From: Enterobacter sp. Bisph1
Lineage (GTDB): Bacteria; Pseudomonadota; Gammaproteobacteria; Enterobacterales; Enterobacteriaceae
DNA: 64,000 nt
Assembly (NCBI RefSeq): GCF_000814905.1
Contig: NZ_JXAG01000046.1
Coordinates: 1-64,000, forward strand
Direction of reading: 5' to 3'
The notes beneath the pieces are model-generated. The model was not told where the DNA came from. It saw only the letters and a list, made by a program, of their open reading frames with translations, and did not search any database. Below, piece after piece: positions 36,711 through 46,000 of this stretch; the first letter of the stretch is position 1; every line of letters begins with the position of its first letter. The translations under genes were made by a program, and so were the position numbers.

Positions 36711-36979
36711 GCTTTAATGGCGAGGGTTTAAACAGGTTTGATTTTTAAGCTGTAGACATGATTATTACTGTTTAAATAAGGCGCTGGGTATTTGCAGATT
36801 ATTGGTTTCACAGATGCGACGTGGTTAAAGACAAACAACCTGCCCGGCTTTTTGCTGCCCGTTCAGGTACGATCACCCTCGCGTTGCCAAAGTGGGAGCA
36901 ACAAACGCAGAATCGCCTCCTGCTGCCGCAGATTTACTCGATCGGGCTGATCCTTGTGCTTGCCCGGTTAGGACCCTTG

Positions 36980-37846
36980 ATGGAGAAGAAAAAGATTATG
37001 GATATCAGCACCGTTATTTTTGCCGCCGGTCGCGTGCGGCTATTACCCGATGAAGGCAAAATCCCCTGGGATGAACCGGCCTTTAGCCAGCGCATGCTGG
37101 AAAATCATCTGTCGCAGGATCATGACTGGGCCAGCCGCAGGCTGAGCGTAATCGATCGGCAGGTTGAATGGATTGGTCGCCAGCTTCCCGCCAGCGCACG
37201 CATTCTCGATCTTGGCTGCGGCCCCGGTTTTTATGCTCACCGGTTAGCGAAGCGCGGATTTCACTGTACAGGAGTGGACTTCTCACCGGCTTCCATCGAA
37301 TGGGCTCGCCAGCAGGCGCAGGATGCGCACCTAAATATCGACTATGTTCAGCAGGATATTCGCACCTTCCGCCCGCAACAATCCTTTGATTTCATCATGA
37401 TGACCTTTGGCGAACTGAATGTGTTCAGCGCGGCAGACGCGCGCGCCATCATCGAGCGCTGCGCGCAGTGGCTGGCGCCGGGCGGTAAGCTGCTGCTTGA
37501 AGTGCATACTTTCGCTGAAGTGAAACGCCAGGGTATGGCGCAGGCGAGCTGGCAGCGTTGCCCGCACGGGTTGTTCCTTGCCACGCCTCATCTGCTGTTG
37601 ACGGAAAATGGCTGGGATGAAGAAAGCCAAACCAGTGCCACGCAATTCTGGGCGATTGAGGAAAATGGCCGCACCACTCGATTCGGCAATCAGATGACCG
37701 CCTGGCATGATGATGAATATGTCAGTCTGCTTGGCGACGCGGGTTTCAGCGTAGCGCAGCGCCCGGGCAGCAGTGAATGGCCGGTCAGCGAGACGTTTGA
37801 GGGCAAGCTATTTGTGCTGCTGGCTGAAAAAGAAAAAAACGATTGA
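36980..37846 (+). CDS. Class I SAM-dependent methyltransferase
   Basis: This 288-residue protein starts at 36980 (MEKKKIMDISTVIF), where AGGA sits six bases before ATG; a start at 36998 is also possible. The SAM-binding motif I is ILDLGCGPGFYAHRLA, followed by the acidic GVDFSPASIEWARQQA. A motif IV-like IMMTFGELNVFS and a post-motif segment ALAPGGKLLLEV-like (WLAPGGKLLLEVHT) are present. The substrate cannot be told from sequence. It stands alone, between the purine island and the accessory region. Confidence 0.88.
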   Translation: MEKKKIMDISTVIFAAGRVRLLPDEGKIPWDEPAFSQRMLENHLSQDHDWASRRLSVIDRQVEWIGRQLPASARILDLGCGPGFYAHRLAKRGFHCTGVDFSPASIEWARQQAQDAHLNIDYVQQDIRTFRPQQSFDFIMMTFGELNVFSAADARAIIERCAQWLAPGGKLLLEVHTFAEVKRQGMAQASWQRCPHGLFLATPHLLLTENGWDEESQTSATQFWAIEENGRTTRFGNQMTAWHDDEYVSLLGDAGFSVAQRPGSSEWPVSETFEGKLFVLLAEKEKND

Positions 37847-37868
37847 GAGCAGCGATAGTTTAAGGGTA

Positions 37869-37894
37869 ACCGCCTTAAGGATGTTTAAGGCGGT
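37869..37894. terminator. Hairpin after the methyltransferase gene
   Basis: ACCGCCTTAA and TTAAGGCGGT form a perfect ten-pair stem 22 bases after the stop codon. It has no T-run after it, so termination is only probable. Confidence 0.5.
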
Positions 37895-37926
37895 GTGTTA
37901 CGGCTACCCACCAGAAGGCAAAGCGT

Positions 37927-38178
37927 GTGGACAAAGAAGCAGTGAAAAAGGCCTTGCATGATTTACAGGTACCCCCTGATAGCTACGCTATCGATGAGGT
38001 GAAAGATGAAACCTTATGCTTACTGTTCGATGGGGCATTATGGTGCGTTTTTTATAGTGAGCGTGGGAATCGCAGCGAACCAGAGTATTTTACCTATGAG
38101 CAGGATGCCTGCGAAGGGTTTCTTGCGCGGATACGAAATGGATTTAGTTGTATAAACTTTTTTAATTTTCAAAAGTAA
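37927..38178 (+). CDS. Small acidic hypothetical protein (83 aa)
   Basis: This frame uses a GTG start with AGAAGG upstream. The product is acidic, cytosolic and single-domain: it includes DSYAIDEVKDETLCLLFDG and a WCVFYSERGNRSEPEYF strand pair. I do not recognise the family. Its size, acidity and position at the edge of an AT-rich competition region resemble orphan immunity proteins of polymorphic toxins, but that is only context. Confidence 0.5.
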   Translation: MDKEAVKKALHDLQVPPDSYAIDEVKDETLCLLFDGALWCVFYSERGNRSEPEYFTYEQDACEGFLARIRNGFSCINFFNFQK

Positions 38179-38796
38179 ATCATCACAAGAGCTACACGTT
38201 TTTTTGAAGTAATTTTATATCCTTTGTACGAAGCCATAATGTATTGTTGTAGCCCATTAACTAAGATAAGCCAACCTTGGTTGATCAAAAATTTTGTTGC
38301 TCGCCGTGCATTAGGATGAACTCATCAGTCGAACTTAAGGAATCCTTATCATCTCTTTTGGCGCTTGTTTGAAATATTTACAAAGGTGTAGTTACTTACT
38401 GTTAGAGAAAGTGAGATCTAACGAAAAGAAGCATAACGATCAGAAGATAATTCAATATTTATACTTACATCCAAATCATAAGACATCTGATATGATTCAA
38501 CAATCAAATAGTTCCTCTCCCAGACGTGATTTTCCGTTTCAATGATAAGCGAGCCAGATGCCACCAGGAAATGATAAATAATTATCAACTGTTGATTAGG
38601 GAGAGAAATGAAGGATGTTTCGGGATTCATAAATAGGAAGGTGAACACATAATATTTCGCAGCAAAGTTAGTACCAACGTTGATATGGCACTAAAAAAAC
38701 CAGTGAGAAAAGATTCTGGATTATTGTTTATATCTGAAATTATTCCATATCTTCCCTGCCAACCGCATTTCAGAAATAATTAATGGGAGTTATCAA
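38179..38796. other. AT-rich region without a convincing gene
   Basis: This is 618 bases of low-GC DNA. The only frame of note is 76 codons on the minus strand (38418-38648), which has no clear ribosome site and no family I recognise. The 3' part should contain the promoter of the next gene. Confidence 0.4.
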
Positions 38797-39468
38797 ATGG
38801 ACATGTATAATTTTAATCAATGCAAAGAGATGACAAAATCAACTTCCTGGACTTTTGTTGATTTTTTCCGCTGGAAAGCCCTTCCTGACAGATTCGGCGG
38901 TGGTAGAAACTATCTAAGAACATTTAAAGACTTTTGGGTTAAGAAAAACAGCTCGTTAATCCGCTCAACAGCCCTTTACTATCAACTACCTTTAGAATTA
39001 CTCGCTGGCGTTTGCTGGATAGAGGTTGGTGGGGATCCAAATATTATGGATCGAATAGCTCTAAATGTTCGCATTATAGATTGGAGCGGTTCACCTTTTT
39101 TAGATCGTCATTTCACCGTTACCTCGCCACCGAATAAAACCTCTTTTGGATTCGTCAGTATACAACTACGTACCGCTGCTAAAACGCTTGGCCTCAACGC
39201 AGAAAAAATGGATACAAATGAACTACGAGCATTATCAAAGTGCCTTGAAAAAGACATCTATAATATTAAAATTGTGGGGATGCACTTACGTCAACTTGCC
39301 AACTATGACAACTTACCAACTCCTCTTAGTATGGATGATGTAAGGATCATTGGAGCCAGATATAACCGAGGCACCAACCCTAGCCTGGAAAATATCAAAA
39401 ATGACACGCGGTATGGTGATTTTATTGTGAGAAACTGGGATCACTTTACTTCATTGATTAATGGATAG
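38797..39468 (+). CDS. Lysozyme-like (transglycosylase-fold) protein, probable antibacterial effector
   Basis: This 223-residue protein has no signal peptide. Three landmarks of the lysozyme/SLT fold appear in order: the catalytic-type Glu E76 in LLAGVCWIEVGGDP, TSFGFVSIQLRTAA (115-127, compare GLMQI-type motifs), and GARYNRGTN (186-194, compare the AYNxG motif). It likely cleaves peptidoglycan. The gene is AT-rich against a GC-rich backbone and is followed 12 bases later by a small membrane-protein gene. This is the layout of an effector with its immunity protein; it is close to type VI secretion genes. Function is inference from motifs. Confidence 0.6.
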   Translation: MDMYNFNQCKEMTKSTSWTFVDFFRWKALPDRFGGGRNYLRTFKDFWVKKNSSLIRSTALYYQLPLELLAGVCWIEVGGDPNIMDRIALNVRIIDWSGSPFLDRHFTVTSPPNKTSFGFVSIQLRTAAKTLGLNAEKMDTNELRALSKCLEKDIYNIKIVGMHLRQLANYDNLPTPLSMDDVRIIGARYNRGTNPSLENIKNDTRYGDFIVRNWDHFTSLING

Positions 39469-39480
39469 GATTATAGCCAC

Positions 39481-39768
39481 ATGAGCAAGTTCATTAGAAT
39501 AATTTTCTCTCTATTTTACCTCATATGCATATCACTTATTTATTTATCTACTGTTGATAAATACGATTTTCTATATGATTTAGATCCGGCTTTGCCGCAT
39601 GGCTCTCTGACACCCAACAACTCTAATGGTAAAGTATTTGCTGGATTAATCTTGTTTCTACTCTTCATATTTCAGATGTTGTTTATATACCTTGAGAAAT
39701 CGACTCGATGGAAACGAATAATAAGTATAATGACTGTAGTGGCAATAGTGTTTTTTCTTTTCAGGTAA
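39481..39768 (+). CDS. Small three-helix membrane protein, probable immunity partner
   Basis: This 95-residue protein has three predicted transmembrane segments (ISLFYLICISLIYLS-like near residues 7-23, GLILFLLFIFQMLFIYL near 54-70 and the C-terminal IISIMTVVAIVFFLF). It has a short periplasmic loop between helices 1 and 2. It lies 12 bases after the lysozyme-like gene and shares its low GC. An inner-membrane immunity protein against a peptidoglycan-acting effector would fit. I recognise no named family. Confidence 0.5.
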   Translation: MSKFIRIIFSLFYLICISLIYLSTVDKYDFLYDLDPALPHGSLTPNNSNGKVFAGLILFLLFIFQMLFIYLEKSTRWKRIISIMTVVAIVFFLFR

Positions 39769-40256
39769 GAATTTCTTGAGTAGCCGAATATAATTTATCG
39801 CGTCTATTGAAGAGATTACTATTTAACGCTTCAAATAACCTTTACCTGTAACCGCAGCATCTTAAATGATTTTGAGGCAACTGTTAAACCAGGGGCGACT
39901 CACTATTTAAAAATCAAATTTTCCGCCCCTAACCTTCCCTTTTCAAACTGGCCATTATTAGCTGCCGCGGCCTCTCCGCACTGATAATAATTTATTGATT
40001 TGTATTGATTACACGATATTATTCCACGTTACCTTTCATTCTAAGAACAGTAACCACTATATTTATTTATATTTTCCGCGCATATTTAAAAGAATTGAAA
40101 ATTCACTTAAACATATATTTTATTTAATACATCTGAACTCAATTAATTAATTTAAATTCAAATTTCACCGTTATTCAAGGTCTATTTCGGATCATAAAAA
40201 CAGTGTGCGAATGATTATATGGTCACTCCCATTTGATTTATTATGAGCTGAATAAT
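39769..40256. promoter_or_regulatory. AT-rich region upstream of the inverse autotransporter
   Basis: This is 488 bases with very low GC and no credible gene, typical of H-NS-silenced promoters of surface proteins. I cannot assign an exact promoter. Confidence 0.4.
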
Positions 40257-42188
40257 ATGAATAAAATATCCCAGCATTCCCGGTTCGGCACGCTAAGCGT
40301 GCTATCCGCCAGCCTCTGGTCGTTCGTTATTTTGCCCGTACTCCCCGCTTACGCCTCTTTTCAACGGCCGCAGCCGGAAAACACACTGACGTCGCCGGTT
40401 GATAATCAGGCCGCACGCGCTCTCGCTGGCCATATACAGTCTGCCAGTAACGGTGCGGATCTCAGTATCGTGGCCAGCAACCAGGCGCGCAGCGCCCTCT
40501 CCGGAGCCGCGACTGCGGAGGTCGAACGCTGGCTCTCCACCTTCGGCACCGCCCGGGTCCGTATCGGCGTTGACAGTGATTTCACCCTGAAGGATTCCGC
40601 CCTTGATTTCCTCCTGCCCTGGTACCAGACGCCGGAATGGGTAGTTTTCTCGCAGCAGAGCATTCACCGCACCGATGACCGCACACAGATGAACCTGGGT
40701 GCTGGCGTACGCCACTTCGGCAGTGAGTGGATGACCGGCGCGAACGCCTTTTATGATTATGACCTGACGCGCTACCACAGCCGCGCCGGTATCGGCGCCG
40801 AGCTCTGGCGCGACTACCTCAAGCTCGGTGCCAACGGCTACTTCCGCCTGAGCGACTGGCGCTCCGCCCCGGAATTGAACAATGATTACGAGGCCCGCCC
40901 GGCACACGGCTGGGATATCCGTGCCGAAGGCTGGCTACCGGCCTACCCGCAGGTGGGGGGCAAACTGGCTGTTGAGAAATATTATGGTAAGGACGTGGCC
41001 CTGTTCGGCAGGGATAAGCGTCAGGAGAATCCGTATGCCTTCACCGCTGGCGTGAACTGGACGCCTGTCCCGCTGGTGACGCTCAGTGCGGAACACGCCG
41101 CCGGTAAGAGCGGGATGGATGACTCCCGCTTCGGCCTGCAGCTGAACTGGACCCCAGGCATGAGCATGGCGCAGCATCTCAACCCGGACGCAGTGGGCGA
41201 ACGCCGCACGCTGGCGGGCAGCCGTCTTGACCTGGTGGAGCGTAACAACAACATTGTCCTTGAGTACCGTAAGAAGGAGCTGATTAAGATGGCCCTGCGC
41301 GAGCGCGCGGAGGGGCTTCCGGGTCAGGCATTTACGCTGGTGACTTCCCTGCAGACGAAGCATCCCCTGCAGGCTATCGACTGGAGCGCGGGAGAGTTCC
41401 TGGCGGCCGGCGGGCAGATAACCGGCAGCGGCACCGCCACGCAGTTTATCCTGCCGTCGTATCGCACCGGGAGCACGGCGGCAGAGGCGCAGCGGCTGAA
41501 CAGCTATACCGTCAGTGCGGTTGCCCGTGACGCTCAGGGCAATGTCTCGGCGCGGGCGCAGAGCGTGCTGGTCGTACAGGGAACAGGGGTACCGAGCCAG
41601 GGCAGCCTGGAGGTAACGGTCGCGCAGGATAACGCCTTCGCTGACGGCATCGCGACCAACCAGGTACAGGTGGTGGTGAAAGACGGCGCGGGTGCCGTAC
41701 AGGCAAACACGGCGGTGAATTTCAGCGTCACGCCGGGCGCGCGGCTGTCGGCCACGGATGTGGTGACAGATAGCAACGGGACCGCGCAAGTCACGCTGAC
41801 CAGCGCCACCGCGGGATCGTACACGGTGACCGCGTCGGCGGGCGGGGTCGATCGCACGGTGCCGGTGACATTTGCAGTCGTACCCTGGCAGGGAACTCTT
41901 ACGGTAACGCCGGGTGTCTTCATGGTGGGTTCACCTGGCGACATCGTGGTAAGGCTGACGCTCCAGGATTTGAATGGTCAGCCACAGCCGGGAAAAGCGG
42001 TCAGTTTCAGTGATAACCTTGGCTACCTGGGCTTCACCAACGTGACGGACAGTGGCAACGGGACGTACACGGCCAATGTCGTAATCCATCAAACGTTGGC
42101 TAATTTCCCCTGGGACCTGACCCTCACCGCCTGGGTAAATGGTGCCAGGGTGACGACAGCCAGCCTGGCCGTTATCTCCCCGTTCTAG
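40257..42188 (+). CDS. Inverse autotransporter (intimin/invasin family) with Ig-like domains
   Basis: This is a 643-residue surface protein. I start it at 40257 (MNKISQHSRFGTLSVLSASL), which gives a signal peptide ending at AYA; the frame extends eight codons further but without support. Next is the inverse autotransporter beta-barrel (residues about 70-340; RVRIGVDSDFTLKDSALDFL, MTGANAFYDYD and AGIGAELWRDYLKLG). Two bacterial Ig-like repeats follow (QVQVVVKDGAGAVQANTAVN near 480; VRLTLQDLNGQPQPGKAVSF near 570). There is no LysM domain and no C-terminal lectin. Family knowledge: such proteins anchor in the outer membrane and promote adhesion. It is short compared with invasin and YeeJ. Confidence 0.92.
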   Translation: MNKISQHSRFGTLSVLSASLWSFVILPVLPAYASFQRPQPENTLTSPVDNQAARALAGHIQSASNGADLSIVASNQARSALSGAATAEVERWLSTFGTARVRIGVDSDFTLKDSALDFLLPWYQTPEWVVFSQQSIHRTDDRTQMNLGAGVRHFGSEWMTGANAFYDYDLTRYHSRAGIGAELWRDYLKLGANGYFRLSDWRSAPELNNDYEARPAHGWDIRAEGWLPAYPQVGGKLAVEKYYGKDVALFGRDKRQENPYAFTAGVNWTPVPLVTLSAEHAAGKSGMDDSRFGLQLNWTPGMSMAQHLNPDAVGERRTLAGSRLDLVERNNNIVLEYRKKELIKMALRERAEGLPGQAFTLVTSLQTKHPLQAIDWSAGEFLAAGGQITGSGTATQFILPSYRTGSTAAEAQRLNSYTVSAVARDAQGNVSARAQSVLVVQGTGVPSQGSLEVTVAQDNAFADGIATNQVQVVVKDGAGAVQANTAVNFSVTPGARLSATDVVTDSNGTAQVTLTSATAGSYTVTASAGGVDRTVPVTFAVVPWQGTLTVTPGVFMVGSPGDIVVRLTLQDLNGQPQPGKAVSFSDNLGYLGFTNVTDSGNGTYTANVVIHQTLANFPWDLTLTAWVNGARVTTASLAVISPF

Positions 42189-42231
42189 CTGACGGTGAAC
42201 ATACGCACATCTGTTTATAAGTTAAACTTCG

Positions 42232-42264
42232 GCCCCCGCAAAATGCGTTGCGGGGGCTTTTTTT
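42232..42264 (+). terminator. Terminator after the inverse autotransporter gene
   Basis: GCCCCCGCAA and TTGCGGGGGC form a ten-pair stem followed by seven T residues. It is a textbook rho-independent terminator. Confidence 0.95.
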
Positions 42265-42646
42265 GGCATGGTGGCATACCGTCTTGCCATGATAGCCGAT
42301 AAAATCCAAACCGTTGTGAAACCAAATTTTCCCCATTCAAACCCTTCTCTGGATAGCCTGCGAACGGATACATGCTTTGGAGCGCTTCGAAAGGTGAAGC
42401 GGTATTTATCATCATTCCGGTACTGCGCTCGCGCTGACTTTACCGGCGGAAAAATTTACCCAGGCCATACGGCGATTTGAATGTTGTGACATGCGTAGCA
42501 TGGCGGTGCAGAACAACGTAGCGCTATGCTTAACTGGCATAAAGCCCGTCACATAAATCCGCTAAATAATCTCATGATTACAGTGGCCTGCCGGTGAATG
42601 TTTATGAGAAACTTCTACTCCTGAAAAATGTGGTGAGATCCGCGTC
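42265..42646. promoter_or_regulatory. Intergenic region upstream of the Rhs module
   Basis: This is 382 bases between a strong terminator and the Eag chaperone gene. No frame here looks like a real gene. The promoter of the Rhs operon should be inside. Confidence 0.45.
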
Positions 42647-43084
42647 ATGTCAGAACAACCTCTACTCAGCCTGTTCACTGAAGGGCAGGTCACACTCCCG
42701 GACAGCTATCAGGATCGTACGGTCAATGTTTTTACCGCACCGGGCAATCAGTCACCCTCTTTTAATATCGCCCGCGACACGCTGAACCCCGGCGAGCACC
42801 TTGCGGCGTATATCGACCGCCAGCTTGCGCTGATGCAGCAGCACCTTAAAGGCTGGAAGCAGGAAACCCGCGAAGCCGCCGTGCTGGGCGATAACCTGTT
42901 GCAGGGTGAAATCGTCCATGCTAACTACCTGCGCGAAGGCAAACGCATCTGGCAGCAGCAGGCGGTATTTAATACTCAGGGCGCACATGTCCTCGTTTTC
43001 ACCATGACATCAACTAAAATCCTGTCAGACCCTGACAATGCACTGTTCAGCTCACTGCTCGGAAGCTTTCGCCTCCACGCTTAA
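42647..43084 (+). CDS. Eag-type T6SS effector chaperone (DUF1795/DcrB-like)
   Basis: This 145-residue protein has the DUF1795 fold (LPDSYQDRTVNVFTAPG, LVFTMTSTKI). It lacks the lipoprotein signal of true DcrB. Family knowledge: cytosolic Eag chaperones bind the N-terminal transmembrane helices of PAAR-Rhs effectors and load them onto VgrG. The next gene is exactly such an effector, 15 bases downstream. A GGTGAG ribosome site precedes ATG. Confidence 0.87.
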   Translation: MSEQPLLSLFTEGQVTLPDSYQDRTVNVFTAPGNQSPSFNIARDTLNPGEHLAAYIDRQLALMQQHLKGWKQETREAAVLGDNLLQGEIVHANYLREGKRIWQQQAVFNTQGAHVLVFTMTSTKILSDPDNALFSSLLGSFRLHA

Positions 43085-43099
43085 CGGTAAGGATGAATA

Positions 43100-46000
43100 A
43101 TGTTCGAAGCGGCTCGCGTCGGTGATGATATCGGCCATTCCGGTGCCCTGGCAGGCATGATCGCCGGAACGATTGTTGGTGGGTTGATTGCGGCGGTGGG
43201 CGGAATCGCCGCCGGGGCACTGTTGACGGCCGGTGTTGCGGCGTCCTGCCTCGGTGTCGGCTTGCTGCTGGTCGCTGCCAGCCTTGCCGTCGGTTATTTC
43301 ACAGGAGAATTAGCCACCGCCGCCAGGGACAAAGTTGCCGAAGACGGCGCTGCGAACATGACAAAAAAAGGCGACATTACCTCCGGTTCGCCCGATGTCT
43401 TTATCAACGGCAAGCCCGCCGCCATCGCCACCAACAGCGCGGTAGATTGTTCCGACGACGGTTCGCAGCAGATGGCGGAAGGCTCCTCGCGGGTTTATAT
43501 CAACGGCCTGCCCGCTTCTCGTGTTAAAGACAGTACCACCTGCGACGCCAAAGTCATGACCGGCTCGGACAATGTGCGCATTGGCGGTGAGGCGGAACAG
43601 ACGCTACCCATCAAGCCTGAAGTCCCCGAATGGCTGTATAAAGTGTCGGATCTGACCCTGCTGTTCGCCGGGCTGATTGGCGGGGTGGGCGGCGCGGCCA
43701 GTAAAGTCGGCGCGCTGGCTAAACTGCTGGGTAAACTTCCTGGCATTAACAAACTGGCGCGCATTGCCTGCCGGGTCGGTACGCTAATGATCGCAGGATC
43801 CGCGGCGGGGATAATCGCCCGTCCGGTGGATATCGTCAGCGGACAGAAGTTTCTCAGCGGCGATGACGAACTCGATTTTGTCCTCCCTTCCCGCCTGCCC
43901 GTTCTCTGGCAGCGCTACTGGCGCAGCGGCAACCCTGCCGAAAGCGTGCTGGGGCGCGGCTGGAGCCTGTTCTGGGAATCGCGTCTTGAGCGCTACAATG
44001 ACGGGCTCGTCTGGCGTGCGCCGTCCGGGGATTATGTCGCTTTCCCGATGGTGCCAAAAGGGTTGCGAACTTACTGTGAAGCCGAAAAGCGCTGGCTGGA
44101 GCACCATCAGGATGACAGCTGGTCGGTTTATGACATCAGCGGTGAGCGCTGGCACTACGCCGCGCTGAAAGGCGATGCCCCTTCCCTGTTGCAACGCATT
44201 GCCGATCCCTGCGGCAACGACATCCTGTTTGCATGGAACGATAACCATACCCTGCATGCCCTGACCGACAGCGCCGGACAGCGCGTGGTCTGCCGCTACG
44301 AGGGCGACAGGCTCGCCGGTGCCTGGCTGGATGATGAAGTCTGCCTGGTACGTTACGCATATGATGAGCAACGCCAGCTGATTACCGTGACGGGCCGCGG
44401 CGGTCAGTTACGCCGTCGCTTCAGTTGGCAGGACGGCCTGATGCGCAGCCATGAGGATGCGAACGGGCTGCTGAGTGAATACCGCTGGCAGGAGATCGAC
44501 GGTCTGCCGCGCGTAACGGGCTTCCGCCACAGCGGCGGCGAAGAACTGACGCTGGAATATGATTTTGACAACGGCCTGCGTCGCGCCATTCGCGATGACG
44601 GTGCACAGGCGGAGTGGCTGGTTGATGACGATGATAACGTTGCCCAGTTCACCGACTTTGACGGCCGCCAGACCACCTTTGTTTACCGCGACGGCGAGCT
44701 TTGCGACGTCATCCTGCCCGGCGGCGCTCTGCGGCGCAGTGGATGGGACAAATACGGTCGCATGCTGCATGAAACCGACCCGGCAGGCCGCCGGACGGAA
44801 TATTTCTGGTACCGCCTGACGGACCGCATCACCCGCACCGTTTACCCGGACGGCACTTCCGTCCAGGCGATGTACGATCTGCAGGGTCGCCTGCTGGCGG
44901 AAACGGACGTCAGCGGCAATAGCACCACTTTTCACTATCCTGACGAAACGGAGTCCCTGCCGGAGAGCATCACCGATGCCATCGGCGGCGTGGTGCACCT
45001 GGAGTGGAACCGCCAGGGGCTACTGACCCAGCGCACCGACTGCTCCGGCAGCGTTACACGTTTTACCTACGACCGCTTCGGGCAGCTTATCGCCAGTGAG
45101 GATGCGGAAGGGAATATCACCCGCCGCGAATGGGACGACAGCGGGCAACTGCGCGTGGTAACGCGCCCGGACGGCAGCCGCGAAACCCTTCAGTGGAACG
45201 AACGCGGGCAGCTTGCGGCCTGGCGCGATCCGCTGGAAAGCGAGGTACGCTGGGCCTATAACGCCCTCGGAATGCCGGTCAGCCTCACCGATCGCATCGG
45301 GCGCACCCGCCGCTGGCACTACGATCCGCGCGGCAACCTGCTGCGCCTTGAAAACGGTAACGGCGCAGAATACCGCTTTACCTATGACGCCGTTGGCCGC
45401 CCGCTGAGCGAAAGTCGCCCGGATAAAACGTCCCGCCAGATGGAGTGGGATGCGCGGGGCTTTCTCAGCGCGTTGCAGGAAAACGGCAGACCGGCTGCCG
45501 ATGGCGATATCGCCCGCCGTAGACAGCAGTTCAGCTATGACGACAGCGGCCTGCTGACCGGGCGCGACCATCAACACGCGGAGTATCGCTATTTCCGCGA
45601 CCTGAGCGGCCAGCTAAGCCGCATTCACCGCACGCCCACCGCCGAAGGAGTCGCGCTCGGTATCGAAAACGATGTCGTTGCGTTTACCCGTGATGCCGCC
45701 GGACGCGTGCTGAGCGAGTATGGCGTTAACGGCACCGTCGGCTACGAATGGGATGCCCTGAGCAACCTCACCTCTCTGACCTTGCCCAGCGAGCAACAGA
45801 TATCCTGGCTGCATTACGGCTCCGGCCACGTCAGCGCCGTGCGCTTCGGCAGCCAGCTGGTGAGCGAATTCACCCGCGACCGCCTGCACCGCGAGATTCG
45901 CCGCAGCCAGGGCGCTCGTGAACAGCTGCGAAGCTATGACAGCCTGGGCCGTCGCACGCTGCAGCGCAGCGAATTAACCACCGACGTCACGCTGCCGGAA

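Larger units (their letters stand above)
36524..36979. promoter_or_regulatory. Control region upstream of the Mo-hydroxylase operon
   Basis: This 456-base gap separates the minus-strand Mo-hydroxylase from the plus-strand methyltransferase. It contains a sigma-54 promoter for the hydroxylase (36563-36578) and two enhancer-like half-palindromes (36674-36710). The methyltransferase frame is open back to 36821, but I see no good start there. Confidence 0.65.

Noticed and set aside
38418..38648. 76-codon minus-strand frame in the AT-rich gap
   Set aside because: No ribosome site, no domain, and chance frames of this size are expected in such AT-rich DNA.
42269..42286. Sigma-54-like TGGCAT...TTGC sequence upstream of the Rhs module
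   Set aside because: The spacing between the GG and GC elements is one base too long, and no enhancer-like site is nearby.
42215..42480. Overlapping short frames on both strands between the autotransporter terminator and the Eag gene
   Set aside because: The minus-strand frame runs through the terminator hairpin and neither has a ribosome site or recognisable composition.
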